A program made the translations under genes and the position numbers. A stretch of DNA of 64,000 nucleotides. Origin: Agarophyton chilense. Its lineage: Eukaryota > Rhodophyta > Florideophyceae > Gracilariales > Gracilariaceae. The stretch spans positions 434,001 through 498,000 of the forward strand of contig JARGXX010000096.1 in the NCBI GenBank assembly GCA_030374765.1, written 5' to 3'. Each line of letters begins with the position of its first letter. Within the stretch, counting starts at the first letter, position 1. Positions 12,928-21,837 of this stretch are shown in pieces. Under the pieces are notes generated by a model. The model did no database searches, was not told the origin of the DNA, and saw only the letters and a program-made list of their open reading frames with translations.

Positions 12928-13536
12928 TGTCGAACAATCACCTCTGAAGTCTGCTACTGTCTTGTATCGGGAGCGTGGTGACGCTCTATCTCAGAAGGTA
13001 GACGTAATAAACCTCGATGGTAACAGGGCACCGTGAAAACACACAGGGGCAAACGGCGAGGCAATTAGCCTATACCGTGTAGGTGAACGACGGTAGTCGT
13101 CTACGCGCGGTAAAACATATGTAGTAGTTGAGAAACAATGAACCAAAAGGTATAGTTGTGACCCAAGTGGTGCCTGCCTTTATCAGACTAGGGTGGCGGA
13201 GATGCACCTCCCTATATGCAGTGGATTGAACTCTCCAAATCACCCGGGAGGTTCCAGCAAGGCACAGTCTCTGACCCAGTGTCAAAGACCTGTCCAGCAC
13301 TGGTTACAGTGCCAGGTGGCCACTCCACTGCTGTACTAAAATAAAAATAATTACAATTACAATTACTAACAATAACTCAACCAGAAGGTACATGTCAACA
13401 CTACACGTGGCTGAAAACACCTAGATGGTAGCCCGTCAGGAGCTGCATGACAGATTGTCACTGGTATTTATCACCTACAAGGTTAGTGTAGTATATCTAC
13501 AACCTCTAAGATCAAATCTTTTGCCACTATACGACA
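12928..13536 (-). repeat. Element 1 5' LTR
   Basis: A 609-base LTR with TGTCG...CGACA ends, followed by CAAGC. A solo copy of the same length and family lies at 34890-35498 in the other orientation. Confidence 0.92.
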
Positions 13537-13935
13537 CAAGCCAAATCGACCGGTACAGTCTCGCCTTTGATGAAAGTACCGGTCATGGTTTGTGATTGCG
13601 TCAAAAATTCGGTCAATAACTTTGCGTGAAGTGCGATAATGGCATTTGAATGTTTTTCATCGTGTATGGGATCAACACAGAAGTATTGTCGATGTAGTCT
13701 CTGAAAAGCTTCGTGAGCTTTATGGTCAATGTTTGGAATTTTTGCTGGCTTTAAGCCTCCCTATTATCGCTCGCTTTCATCGATACTGCTGTCGAGAAGG
13801 TCATCAATGTCAATGTTTCCTTCCGCATTGGCTTCTTTCCACCAGATGCTCTCGTTCATGGCGAAGTTCGAAAACGAAGCAGTTGATCGAGGGGAACGGT
13901 TCGTTTCCAGGAAGATTGAGAAAATGTTGGAATGG

Positions 13936-13973
13936 CCACCGGTTCGTGCGAACCGGTTCGTGCGAACCGGTGG
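13936..13973. repeat. Near-palindromic CCGGTTCGTGCGAA repeat
   Basis: The 38-base block CCACCGGTTCG...CGAACCGGTGG reads almost the same on both strands. It consists of a 14-base unit tandemly repeated and framed by CCACC/GGTGG. It lies in the N-terminal part of the broken Harbinger transposase. Confidence 0.7.
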
Positions 13974-14093
13974 AGACGTGCAGCCATCCAATTTCAAATG
14001 ATCAAAGTCCCAAATGCCTTTCCCTATTTCAACCACTAAACACCGCATACGTGACCCTTTACCGATAGCACTTTGTCATTTTGTACGACGCAC

Positions 14094-14106
14094 GGTGGAG
14101 ATGCTC
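14094..14106 (-). repeat. Harbinger right terminal inverted repeat
   Basis: GGTGGAGATGCTC is the exact complement of the left TIR and is followed by the target duplication TAA (14107-14109). Confidence 0.92.
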
Positions 14107-14109
14107 TAA

Positions 14110-14415
14110 CTATCCTTATGCTACATATATCGAAACCAGCGTTTCATAAAATTTTTTTGGAAAATAGAATTGCCTCACATCCCACCGCGAGATCAAAAAA
14201 TATCACGCAGCTTGCAAGTGGTTGTGGCCAAAAACAATGAGTTCCTCTGAAAGTTTTAATAATTGTTAAAGTTTGACACGGAAAGTCTTTTCTGTAAGAC
14301 AATTATCGCAATAGTCGTTCCCGTCCTTTTTGTGCTGCAGTAGACCACCCTTCCTACGAGTCTGGTTTCTTACATAATCAGTAATAAATGTATACAAGAC
14401 GTCTAGAATGATGAA
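14110..14415. other. No gene recognised
   Basis: AT-rich spacer between the transposon end and the 3' end of the nucleotidase gene. No motif recognised. Confidence 0.5.
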
Positions 14416-16179
14416 CTAAAGAATTGGTGAACTCGGCGCCGACCTTCGTGATAGTACTCTATGCATGGGCGCCTCGGCAAGTCGATCATGGGGCATTAAA
14501 TCATTCATCTCTCTCCATGACATTTCGGGGCTTACCAAACCAATATTTGTTACTCGACTTGTGTACAGACAAGCATAATCCTCAACTTGTTCGGCAAACC
14601 GAGAGTTTTGCATCCCTGTTTTGAACAATTGTCCCCAAATAGGATGAAAAGCGCCATGATACTCATAAACGAGCCTAGCAAGTTCGATATGAGAGCTCTC
14701 TAGTTCATTTCGCGCGACGGCCAACTCTTGCTGAATATCTGCTGCTTCAGCAGGTGACATGCTTTCACCGTTCACAAGCTCGCCTTCTAATCGATCCACC
14801 CACTCATCCAAATCATTTCTCTTGTCTCTCATATCTTCAAGCTCTTCTCGGAGCGCACGCGTCTTCTTGTCGTACATCGTGTTGATTTCATGTTCCAATT
14901 CCGGCACAATTAGCATGGTACGCCATCCAAGAGTTCGCTTCGTTCTTAGAACATCTGAATAGATATGGTCTCCCACATACAGCAATTGAGTACCGTTTCG
15001 AATTCTGAGCATATCGTGGAGATGCGTGTAGTTCCCACCTTGGAAACACTTTCCTCTGGCGAGATACTCCTCTGGAGTTTCTCTGTAGACGCCCTCAGTG
15101 TTTGCCAAAGTACCGTCTTTGGGATTGCAACGGAACAGAGGCAATTTTGGATTGAGCAAAAACGCCGGCTTCGCGGAACCTGTAATGATGACGTCGAATA
15201 AATCAATCCACTGCCCATGTGGTTCTTTCTCATACAGATACGACATTACCACATCAGTGTAGTTCCACAGGGAGTTAGTAAGCAGGAAAATCTTTCTTCC
15301 AGACCGTTTAAGTTTTCTGAGCATTGGAATTAGAGTCGGATCCCTCAAGATGAAACGCTTCGGATCTTTGGCAACCTTGTCTTTGATGGAACCATCGCGG
15401 TGACACATATCTACACTCTTTCTTACATCTTTGTAGATCTGCATGTAATCTTGTGGAATCTGGTGTGGGTGATCGTCCTTGCCCTGCACGACGGCACTGA
15501 ACAAGAAGGCATCAGGCAAGGCAAACATGGCATCAAGCACTGCAAAACGGGGTTCAGAGAAACCGCCGCCCGATTTTGTTATCTTGTCATACATTTCAGT
15601 TCGTTCTTTTTTGGACAATTGTCTAAAGCCATGCAAAGCGAGCTTGACATACTTGTGACGATCAAGCTTGAGAATGTTTCCAAACTCCTTGTCGACGACT
15701 AAGCCGCGAATAAAATACGAATGATCGTACTTTGTCTTCAGCAATTGCTCCGGGTAGCCTAGGTTATGCACAAGTTTTTCCAACGCATGTGTGGCGGAGA
15801 GAGTTTCAAATTGTTCGCTATTGTACATAACGAGCGTGTAGTCCATATCGAATCCAATGGCCTTTATCTTGGACATGTTCAAAGCCCTGTTACACAGAAT
15901 CTCGCCGCGATATTCAGTGGTGCCCTCATTGACCTTGAGCAACGGTGATGCGGTATTATAACTCATAGCAGCACGAGGAACGCTAAAGAACGCAGAGCAA
16001 GAAAAAGAAACACTTGCGGAAGGCCGAAACACAAGAGTAGAAGAAGAAGAAAAAAGCGAAGAGCGGCCGGAAGCGAACAACGGCGAGGAAAGGCAGGAAA
16101 GGCTGCGCCTATAAATGGGTGCTACGGAAACAAAGGCACTCAGCGGACGCAGCTGGCGCGAAGTGGAAGGTCGCACCAT
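14416..16179 (-). CDS. HAD-family IMP/GMP-type 5'-nucleotidase
   Basis: This is a cytosolic-purine-nucleotidase-like enzyme (NT5C2/5'-nucleotidase HAD family), expected to remove phosphate from purine nucleoside monophosphates. From the ATG at 16179 it has 587 residues. The nucleophile motif is FDMDYTLVMY at about 110-119 and the acid/base loop follows the usual DxDxT pattern. Downstream come IFLLTNSLWNY (motif II) and LLYVGDHIYSDVLRTKRTLG (motif III/IV region). A charged coiled-coil segment follows near the C-terminus. The first 70 residues are rich in Ser, Arg and Ala with almost no acids, which looks like an organelle transit peptide. A second ATG at about residue 72 would give the untargeted form. 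The frame is open further upstream, but that part runs into the promoter of the divergent WD gene, so I chose 16179. Substrate is inferred from family only. Confidence 0.88.
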   Translation of the reverse strand: MVRPSTSRQLRPLSAFVSVAPIYRRSLSCLSSPLFASGRSSLFSSSSTLVFRPSASVSFSCSAFFSVPRAAMSYNTASPLLKVNEGTTEYRGEILCNRALNMSKIKAIGFDMDYTLVMYNSEQFETLSATHALEKLVHNLGYPEQLLKTKYDHSYFIRGLVVDKEFGNILKLDRHKYVKLALHGFRQLSKKERTEMYDKITKSGGGFSEPRFAVLDAMFALPDAFLFSAVVQGKDDHPHQIPQDYMQIYKDVRKSVDMCHRDGSIKDKVAKDPKRFILRDPTLIPMLRKLKRSGRKIFLLTNSLWNYTDVVMSYLYEKEPHGQWIDLFDVIITGSAKPAFLLNPKLPLFRCNPKDGTLANTEGVYRETPEEYLARGKCFQGGNYTHLHDMLRIRNGTQLLYVGDHIYSDVLRTKRTLGWRTMLIVPELEHEINTMYDKKTRALREELEDMRDKRNDLDEWVDRLEGELVNGESMSPAEAADIQQELAVARNELESSHIELARLVYEYHGAFHPIWGQLFKTGMQNSRFAEQVEDYACLYTSRVTNIGLVSPEMSWREMNDLMPHDRLAEAPMHRVLSRRSAPSSPIL

Positions 16180-16609
16180 TTCTGACGAACACCCAATGCG
16201 ATGGTAAGTGAAATTTCGTGAGGACGTTGGAAAGTTGTACATGCTCGTGACGATGCGGTCGTAGATGTGGAGGCCGATGGGGCGCGCGGCGCCCAAGGAA
16301 GCGGGATTGCTATCCGAAACGAGGTTTTTGGCATGCGGGCCATTCTCGTGCGTCCGGAATCGACAGTAGGCGCGGCGTGTGTGGCGCGCATGTGCGCCCC
16401 GAGTTGGCGCCTGCCCGGCGCCTGCCCGGCGCATGGCGCCGCCAAACGAAAGCGAATCGAAACGCGAAGGTAAGACGCGTCGCGGCGAACCTTTCTTTGA
16501 ATTCAAATTTCGAACAGAAACACACTCGGCCTCGGCCACACTCGTCCCCCTTCCTCGCGCCCATCTTCGCGCCCATCTCCGACTCTGTAGCCAACCGTGC
16601 GATACCGTG
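16180..16609. promoter_or_regulatory. Divergent promoter region, nucleotidase / WRAP73-like
   Basis: A 430-base GC-rich gap separates two head-to-head start codons. It holds short repeats such as GCGCCTGCCCGGCGCCTGCCC near 16410 and CTTCGCGCCCATCT near 16565. No TATA box stands out. Confidence 0.5.
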
Positions 16610-18127
16610 ATGGAGTACTCCGCGCCCACGCCCGTGTCAAAGGGGCTCGTGTCGCCGTCGCCCCGCTCCCCGCTCCTTGCATGCGCCAACGGCAACGTTC
16701 TGGACATCCATGACACGCATACGTCGGCGCTGGACCACAGCATAACTACCGCTGCGCCAATCACGCATCTTGCCTGGGGGCTGTCTCAGCGACACGGTGA
16801 GCTTGTTGCCGCTTCGTCTTCCCCGGCCAACTGCGTCGTCGTCGTTGCCGCCCAGAGTGGGTCCGTGCTTTCCGACATTCTTGACACCCCGCTCCGTATC
16901 TCTTCGGTGCATTTCTCAAAGGGCGAAGAGCCACTTTTGGTCGTTTTGTATGAACGAGGCGTTGCACTCAACATTTTTTGCCCTTTTCGTGCGATCCATT
17001 TGGCTACTTTGCCGTTCCCGAAACTGTATCGTTCAACGTGGGTGCACGACTTCTCGCAGTGTGGCAACCTGCTTGTCACTGTCACTCGGAAGAATACACG
17101 TGATACGCTGTGTATCATCGCTTGTAAAACAGCTCAAGTACTACGCTCAGTGCGGCTTGATGATAGCATCGGCATCAGTGACATTGTTGGAATTAAGTGC
17201 CTCCGAAACAATGCCGGAATTGTTGTGTGGGGCTCTCCCACCGATCACGCTCATTCGTTTGCGTTTCTCTCTTGGTCAGGGCGAATCTTGTTTCATCATT
17301 CTCCATTTCAAGACATTCCAAGTCGTGTTACGTCGGTGCGCAATATCGCGTTCAATGCAGCTCATTCCATAATGGCTATTTCCGCGTTCGATGATATCTT
17401 GACCTTGGTTGATATTCATCGATGGATCCTTATAAAGCAGCTTGCCCACCGCTCTCCCAATATCAGTGACGTGCATCCTCCAGTCATCTACCGCGAAAGA
17501 AGCAAGTTAATCAAGCAAAACGAGAATTCTTCCGCCCATACTAATGTTTCTCGCATCCCACGAGCTCGTCAAGGTGTTCGCAGTCGCAACAACAATGTTA
17601 TCAAAACCAAGAAAAAGGAGGTGCGATCTAGTTGCTTCGAAATTGTGAACAGCGAAAATGAGGTCGAAATTACAAAGCGTGTACGCACTTTTAGCGCGAA
17701 AGGGACTGCATTTGGAGGTGTGTCTATGTGTGACTTTTCTCCTAATGGTCGATATATTGCAACTCGAACGGAAAGCGCCTCAAACGTAGTGTATATTTGG
17801 GATGTAATCAATCTCTGTCTGTACACGCTCCTCATCCTTGAACAAGATGTAACCAGTTTCCAATGGAATAACGCTTCAGACGACCTTAAACGTGACGACG
17901 AAAATTGTCAATTGGCGATAGTCTGCGCGGGTGACTGTCTGTACCTGTGGAAGGCTGGCGGCGCTGCTTCGCTCAATGTTTCTGATCATATTCGATGGCG
18001 GTGCCGTTTCTATGCAAGAAAAGTTGAATGGTTGCATGATAATTCTGCCGTAGTCGTCAGTGATGGTATCTCCGCAAAGGCATTTCTGACAGTTTTTGTC
18101 AATGCCTCAGGCACCCTTGGTCGTTGA
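16610..18127 (+). CDS. WRAP73: WD-repeat protein, WRAP73/WDR8-like
   Basis: A 505-residue intronless WD-repeat protein. In animals and fungi WRAP73 (WDR8) acts with SSX2IP/Msd1 and kinesin-14 at centrosomes and spindle poles to anchor microtubules. The match rests on order and spacing of diagnostic blocks. SWSGRILFHHSPFQ is followed by LTLVDIHRWILIKQLAHRSP, which corresponds to the human repeat ending in a proline after the histidine. Then come GVSMCDFSPNGRYIATRTES, NVVYIWDVINLCLYTLLILE and LAIVCAGDCLYLWKAGG. A basic, low-complexity insert (residues about 300-355) separates the repeats, as in the family. The frame is open upstream to 16379, but the ATG at 16610 (MEYSAPTPVSKG) is the first that gives a sensible start. 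A spindle or cell-division role is inferred. Confidence 0.75.
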   Translation: MEYSAPTPVSKGLVSPSPRSPLLACANGNVLDIHDTHTSALDHSITTAAPITHLAWGLSQRHGELVAASSSPANCVVVVAAQSGSVLSDILDTPLRISSVHFSKGEEPLLVVLYERGVALNIFCPFRAIHLATLPFPKLYRSTWVHDFSQCGNLLVTVTRKNTRDTLCIIACKTAQVLRSVRLDDSIGISDIVGIKCLRNNAGIVVWGSPTDHAHSFAFLSWSGRILFHHSPFQDIPSRVTSVRNIAFNAAHSIMAISAFDDILTLVDIHRWILIKQLAHRSPNISDVHPPVIYRERSKLIKQNENSSAHTNVSRIPRARQGVRSRNNNVIKTKKKEVRSSCFEIVNSENEVEITKRVRTFSAKGTAFGGVSMCDFSPNGRYIATRTESASNVVYIWDVINLCLYTLLILEQDVTSFQWNNASDDLKRDDENCQLAIVCAGDCLYLWKAGGAASLNVSDHIRWRCRFYARKVEWLHDNSAVVVSDGISAKAFLTVFVNASGTLGR

Positions 18128-18645
18128 TGTCCATTGTTTTCATCAGCAATTTATGTCTAACAACATTTTATTTTCTATCACTAACAAGTTCATAAGAGGA
18201 GTCGACAAACTGAATTTAAGCTCTTTATAAGTTTACGAAACATGCATGGGTGAAGATGGTGTAGCATAACATCGCAAATCTCGAATGCCTTCCTGCCAAA
18301 GGCAGATGACCTCTCTCAATCCCAGTGTATATGATATTGACGTTTCACGTTTCCAAAACATGCACAATCAATTACTGGACCCTGTGCGCCAAATGCCGTT
18401 GACTGCCACACAACACATGATGTATAAAACTCGTGCCATATCCATTTGAGGTGCTTTGTGAGCAATGGTTCTGTGTCCGTGGTGGGAAGCTGTGGCGACA
18501 TTTAGAGTGCAGCAGTGGTGCATGGTGGTGGGCGTTTGGATACAAGCCTTCATCGCTTTGGCTTCTCCGCCATATATCCACGTCCGCGCCAGCAAACTCC
18601 ATGTATTTACTTCAGATACAAAACAATGACAGTCAAGGTTAATCC
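18128..18645. other. No gene recognised
   Basis: Spacer between the 3' ends of the convergent WRAP73-like and histone genes. Only short frames with no protein-like character. Confidence 0.5.
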
Positions 18646-19113
18646 CTACTTATATTCACCACGAATACGTTTAGCTGAACGCATATCCTTGGGCATGATC
18701 GTAACTCTTTTCTCATGAATCGCAGACAGGTTCGAATCCTCAAAAATCCCGGCCATGTATGCCTCGGAAGATTCCTGCAAAACCATCACTGCAGCTTCGC
18801 GGAATCTCAGCTCTCCATGAAAGTCTTGCGCGATTTCTCGAGCCAAGCGCTGGAACGGAAGCCTTTGAATGAGGAGGGAAGCATTGCTTTGATACTTTCG
18901 GATTTCACGAAGAGCGACAGTGCCTGGACGGGTAGGGTTGCGTTTTTTCAAACCGTTCGTAGAGGGTGGTGCTTTCGCGCAGCGGTGTTGTGTAGCAGTT
19001 GCGCCCTTTTTAGTCAAGGGGACTTTCGCGCGGTTTGCTTCGTGCGAGGCGTGATCTTTGCGACTTAATGACCAGAAGTCGCGGGAACAAGGCAAAATGA
19101 CAGATTCTTTCAC
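18646..19113 (-). CDS. Divergent histone H3 variant, 5' end uncertain
   Basis: A histone H3 with a standard fold but a strongly diverged tail. The core reads [33 protein letters not shown], an uninterrupted loop 1 (HGELRF), [20 protein letters not shown] and [20 protein letters not shown]. Loop 1 has the canonical length, and the LPFQRL Gln and LRF Phe are kept, which argues against a centromeric CenH3. The tail segment [13 protein letters not shown] aligns with K27-APATGGV-K36K37, so the K27 and K36 positions survive while the K9 region is not recognisable. The frame has no in-frame ATG before the core and opens with GTG at 19113. The real start is therefore probably in an upstream exon, with an acceptor possible at about 19063 (TTAAG before the SRKD codons). 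An expressed replacement variant is my preferred reading. A retro-copy fragment is possible. Confidence 0.8.
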   Translation of the reverse strand: MKESVILPCSRDFWSLSRKDHASHEANRAKVPLTKKGATATQHRCAKAPPSTNGLKKRNPTRPGTVALREIRKYQSNASLLIQRLPFQRLAREIAQDFHGELRFREAAVMVLQESSEAYMAGIFEDSNLSAIHEKRVTIMPKDMRSAKRIRGEYK

Positions 19114-21545
19114 GGAGGATGTAAACTTAAGTCGCGGTGAAGGTGTTGCGGACGTGAGTCCTGGAAACCTGGGCGCAGTGGCAGATAACTTTCACCTTTG
19201 CTCCCGCTAGGCGAAAGTCTTGGGCGGAACACGAGACCACAAGTAATCCTAGTCTTAACTACCATGTTTTCATTGGATGAGATGGCCGAAAGTCTAGTGC
19301 TGTCCTTATAGACTGTTCCACCGTCCATGGACAGTCAAAACGCACGGCAATGGTGGCCTAAATGACACTATTTGCAATGTGTATTAGACGTTCTCTTTGC
19401 TTGTGGTAGACGACGTCACGTGTGCCAAAGGTCACATCTCTGCACTTGTCTTTTGGATTCCTGGATGTATGAGGGATGATTTCTCGTGTGATACACAATC
19501 TACTGCGCTATGATTAAGCCGTGTACCAGAAGCTCGGCTCTAGATCTCATTTTCCTTTCATCTAACCTACTTATGTTGGCGTTTTAAGGGTTCGCCCTCT
19601 GTATCTTTACAAGAAGCTTTCACCTTCGGACTTCAGAAGACAATTGGTGCTTTTCCGTACATTGTACATCAATGTTGCAAGAATATAGGCTCCAGCTGCA
19701 TCTGTTCTTACAAGGGAGATGGAACTAAAGGCGAGCGCCACAGCGGGCTGTGGTCCTCGCTTTTACTTCCGTCCGAAAAGTTTCAGGGACGAGAAAAGGA
19801 AGATACACAGGAAGGACACAACACTGACTGGCAATGCTTGATCATTTCTATGAGCAATTACTTCCTTGCGACGATGAGTGTTTACTTCCGCGTGCTGTTT
19901 TAATAACCATTTGGAACACAGTGGAGGACGACATCTTATCGCTTGTTTAACACAGAAAAGCAACAGAGCCAGTCATTGTATGCTTAAATATTATGAATAA
20001 GGTTCTTCCCGTAATTCTTTAGGCAGCACCACGGAGTCTGGGGAAATCTGGCTTCTTTTTGTGATCTTCATCGTCAACGTGTTTCTTCATTTTATGAGTA
20101 CACTAGTTAGTGGAACATAGCACCGAACGCTTCTACTGAAAGAAACCTTCTCTCAACAGGAAATCCAGCAAACTGTCAGACTATTTTTGAATCAGATTAT
20201 GCACAAGTAGTCCTTTGCGTTCTCGCAGAGGAATCAGGTATATTCGCCTTGACATTGTTCTCTTTGGACACCTCAGAACCTCTAATGATCCACATTATTC
20301 AGCCCTCATCAAAGGCAATTACACACCACTGTGCTTCCTAGTGGATGCTTACCAAGCGCAAACATTAGAGGAACGAGTCCTACACGCAACTGTGAGAGCA
20401 TCGTTTCTACCTCTTTCTAACTGACAAACTATTCTATTTGTGAAGATGCAAATTAAATATTCATCTTCATCTCACTTCGTTCCATCCAATACGTTGAGTG
20501 TTCAAATTTCTCTTTCTTTAGTATCGTTTGATCCTCTGTTCGAATTCCATTCTCCCCCTCTTGGTAGGTCTTTATGATTTTGATGTTTTTCTCTTCCTTT
20601 CTCGCCCTGTTTTTGCCATTCATAGTCTGATTTTGTAGTACATATCTTCTCTGCATGTTGTTTTTAGAGTATCTATTTACGTTTCATATCCTAGATGTGC
20701 GGTCGCCTACCATGACTTCTTCTCTTTCCTATATTGGTTAAAAACACATTAAAGAAATGTGTGTGTCGTTTTGGAATACTTGGTGATAGGTTTTCCAGTA
20801 TCACTCTTGTAATGTCAGCAGAAAGAAGAAGCAAAAGTGCGGCATTGATGGTTGGTCACATTTGTACTTCGTACCAGCAGCATGGCAAAGCTCATTCCAT
20901 TTATAAATTGTGACTGCGCATCGTAGCGTATATATTTTTAAGTACTTGTGTTTTTAAAGACATCGTTTTGACATATTGCTTAATCCAAGCCAATAACTAC
21001 GCGTAGTAGACTTTAGAGTGGTGGGGGTTTGAACGTACAGCGTATGATGCTCTACACTGGTTTTCTGAACGTTGAAAGTTGAACGTTTGAGTAAGTTCGC
21101 TAAGAAATAAGTGAGACTTTTCAGTTCATGGACGAAAATCAGAAAACATAAGTCTCAAGATTTCTATCAAGGTGAACGCGCCTTAGAGAGAATGAAATTA
21201 ATACCTTCGCTCCCTCACCATGTAAGGAAGATACAGTTTGAAAAGGCTGAAGTTAAGAGGGAGGCGATGAATAATTAGTCTTTGATGCGTTTATGTTTGC
21301 GTTCTGCACTATTTCGCACGATACACATGCAAAGCCCACATATATGGCACCACTACCTTACAACACGACTTGAGCAGAGAGTTGAAGAATCGCCATTGCT
21401 GAAAATGTGAAAAGTTGGAAAGCAAACAAGCACCAACAACTGACGACCAAAATGCAATGCTTGGCTGCCAAACTTGACCTCCAAGACTACCACAAAGGCA
21501 CAGCTGAAAAAAAGGAACAATTTCAGGGTGCGAGCAAGAATGAGA
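19114..21545. other. No confident gene, may hold the histone 5' exon
   Basis: A 2.4-kb AT-rich stretch. A short minus-strand frame near 19110-19328 could contain the missing first exon of the H3 gene, but I could not define a donor. Otherwise I recognise no coding, RNA or repeat feature. Confidence 0.45.
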
Positions 21546-21837
21546 TTACCTGAAGCGACGCGCCTCTCGTTCGGATTCAAGCAAGGCCAGCAGATCCCCT
21601 TCACGAACTGGGCCCTTGACGTTGCGGATAATTGACCGGTTCTGGTCGTCAAGGAACTCAACGCGAACCTGGGTGATACCACCGCGAGACCCGGTGCGGC
21701 CGATGATCTTAGACACCTTGGCAATCTTGACGGGCTGATCCTGTTTTGGTTTAGAAACACGATTCGGTTAGACTGCGACGCGGAAAATAGGTATTTGAGG
21801 TTGGGAGACAGCTGAATTTCGAACGATGACGTACCAT
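21546..21837 (-). CDS. RPS28: 40S ribosomal protein eS28 (two exons)
   Basis: eS28 is a small protein of the 40S head near the mRNA exit channel. The gene has exon 1 at 21835-21837, which is only the ATG, an intron at 21741-21834 (94 bases, GTACGT...AACAG) and exon 2 at 21546-21740. The spliced protein is 65 residues: [65 protein letters not shown]. It matches eS28 almost throughout, is of normal family length (64-69) and ends in the usual ESEREARR(L/F)R. A 254-codon frame spans the same region on the same strand but is only an out-of-frame shadow. Introns right after the start codon are common in ribosomal protein genes and may aid expression. Confidence 0.96.

Larger units (their letters stand above)
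5279..13536 (-). mobile_element. Ty3/gypsy chromovirus fossil (element 1)
   Basis: This is an LTR retroelement on the minus strand. The LTR at its 5' end (13536-12928) is 609 bases and the one at its 3' end (5562-5279) is 284 bases. Both begin TGTCG and end CGACA, and both are flanked by the 5-base target duplication CAAGC (5274-5278 and 13537-13541). Parts in transcription order: gag with a zinc knuckle (about 12.8-10.6 kb), aspartic protease (about 10.6-9.6 kb), reverse transcriptase and RNase H (about 9.4-8.0 kb), integrase with its zinc-binding start (about 8.0-6.9 kb) and a chromodomain (about 6.5-6.3 kb). The order protease-RT-RH-integrase-chromodomain defines a chromovirus. The element is broken, with on the order of ten interruptions. 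By eye the shared LTR parts are about 90% identical, so it is an old copy. Confidence 0.93.
4207..14048 (-). pseudogene. Harbinger DDE transposase, split by LTR element
   Basis: This is a DDE_Tnp_4-type transposase. The C-terminal part (4207-4794) contains NWLADGMYPKWPVFVQT, CRKDVERAFGVLQSKW (with the catalytic Glu) and CCIVLHNMMVED. Upstream, in other frames, lie PGMLGSIDCCPWHWKNCPT (first Asp) and FGFPGSRNDINVV (second Asp), then VTAAFRVLAYGMVVDSG at about 5200-5250. The gene is cut at 5278 by the retroelement and resumes at 13537 with SRKVIDRIFDAI and DRYFHQRRDCTGRFGL. The acidic N-terminus starts at the ATG at 14048. Besides the insertion there are stops at about 13764, 5094 and 5031 and 4797, and frameshifts near 13655 and 4880. 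The reading around the insertion joins naturally across CAAGC, showing where the element landed. Confidence 0.88.
2819..14106 (-). mobile_element. PIF/Harbinger DNA transposon, split by an LTR element
   Basis: The element is bounded by 13-base perfect terminal inverted repeats (GAGCATCTCCACC at 2819-2831 and its complement at 14094-14106). These are flanked on both sides by TAA, the 3-base target duplication typical of PIF/Harbinger. Inside are the family's two genes in convergent order: a MYB/NAM-like accessory gene on plus and a DDE transposase on minus. An 8.26-kb LTR retroelement plus its 5-base target duplication sits inside the transposase gene. Without that insert the transposon is about 3.0 kb, a normal size for an autonomous member. 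Both genes carry stops or frame breaks, so the copy is dead, but the perfect TIRs and modest decay suggest it is not ancient. Confidence 0.92.

Noticed and set aside
18727-18740. GGTTCGAATCC, a perfect tRNA B-box-like string
   Set aside because: It encodes part of IFEDSNL in the H3 core, and no cloverleaf or A-box fits around it.
18646-19113. Centromeric CenH3 identity for the H3 variant
   Set aside because: Loop 1 has canonical length and the Gln and Phe typical of ordinary H3 are kept; only the tail is unusual.
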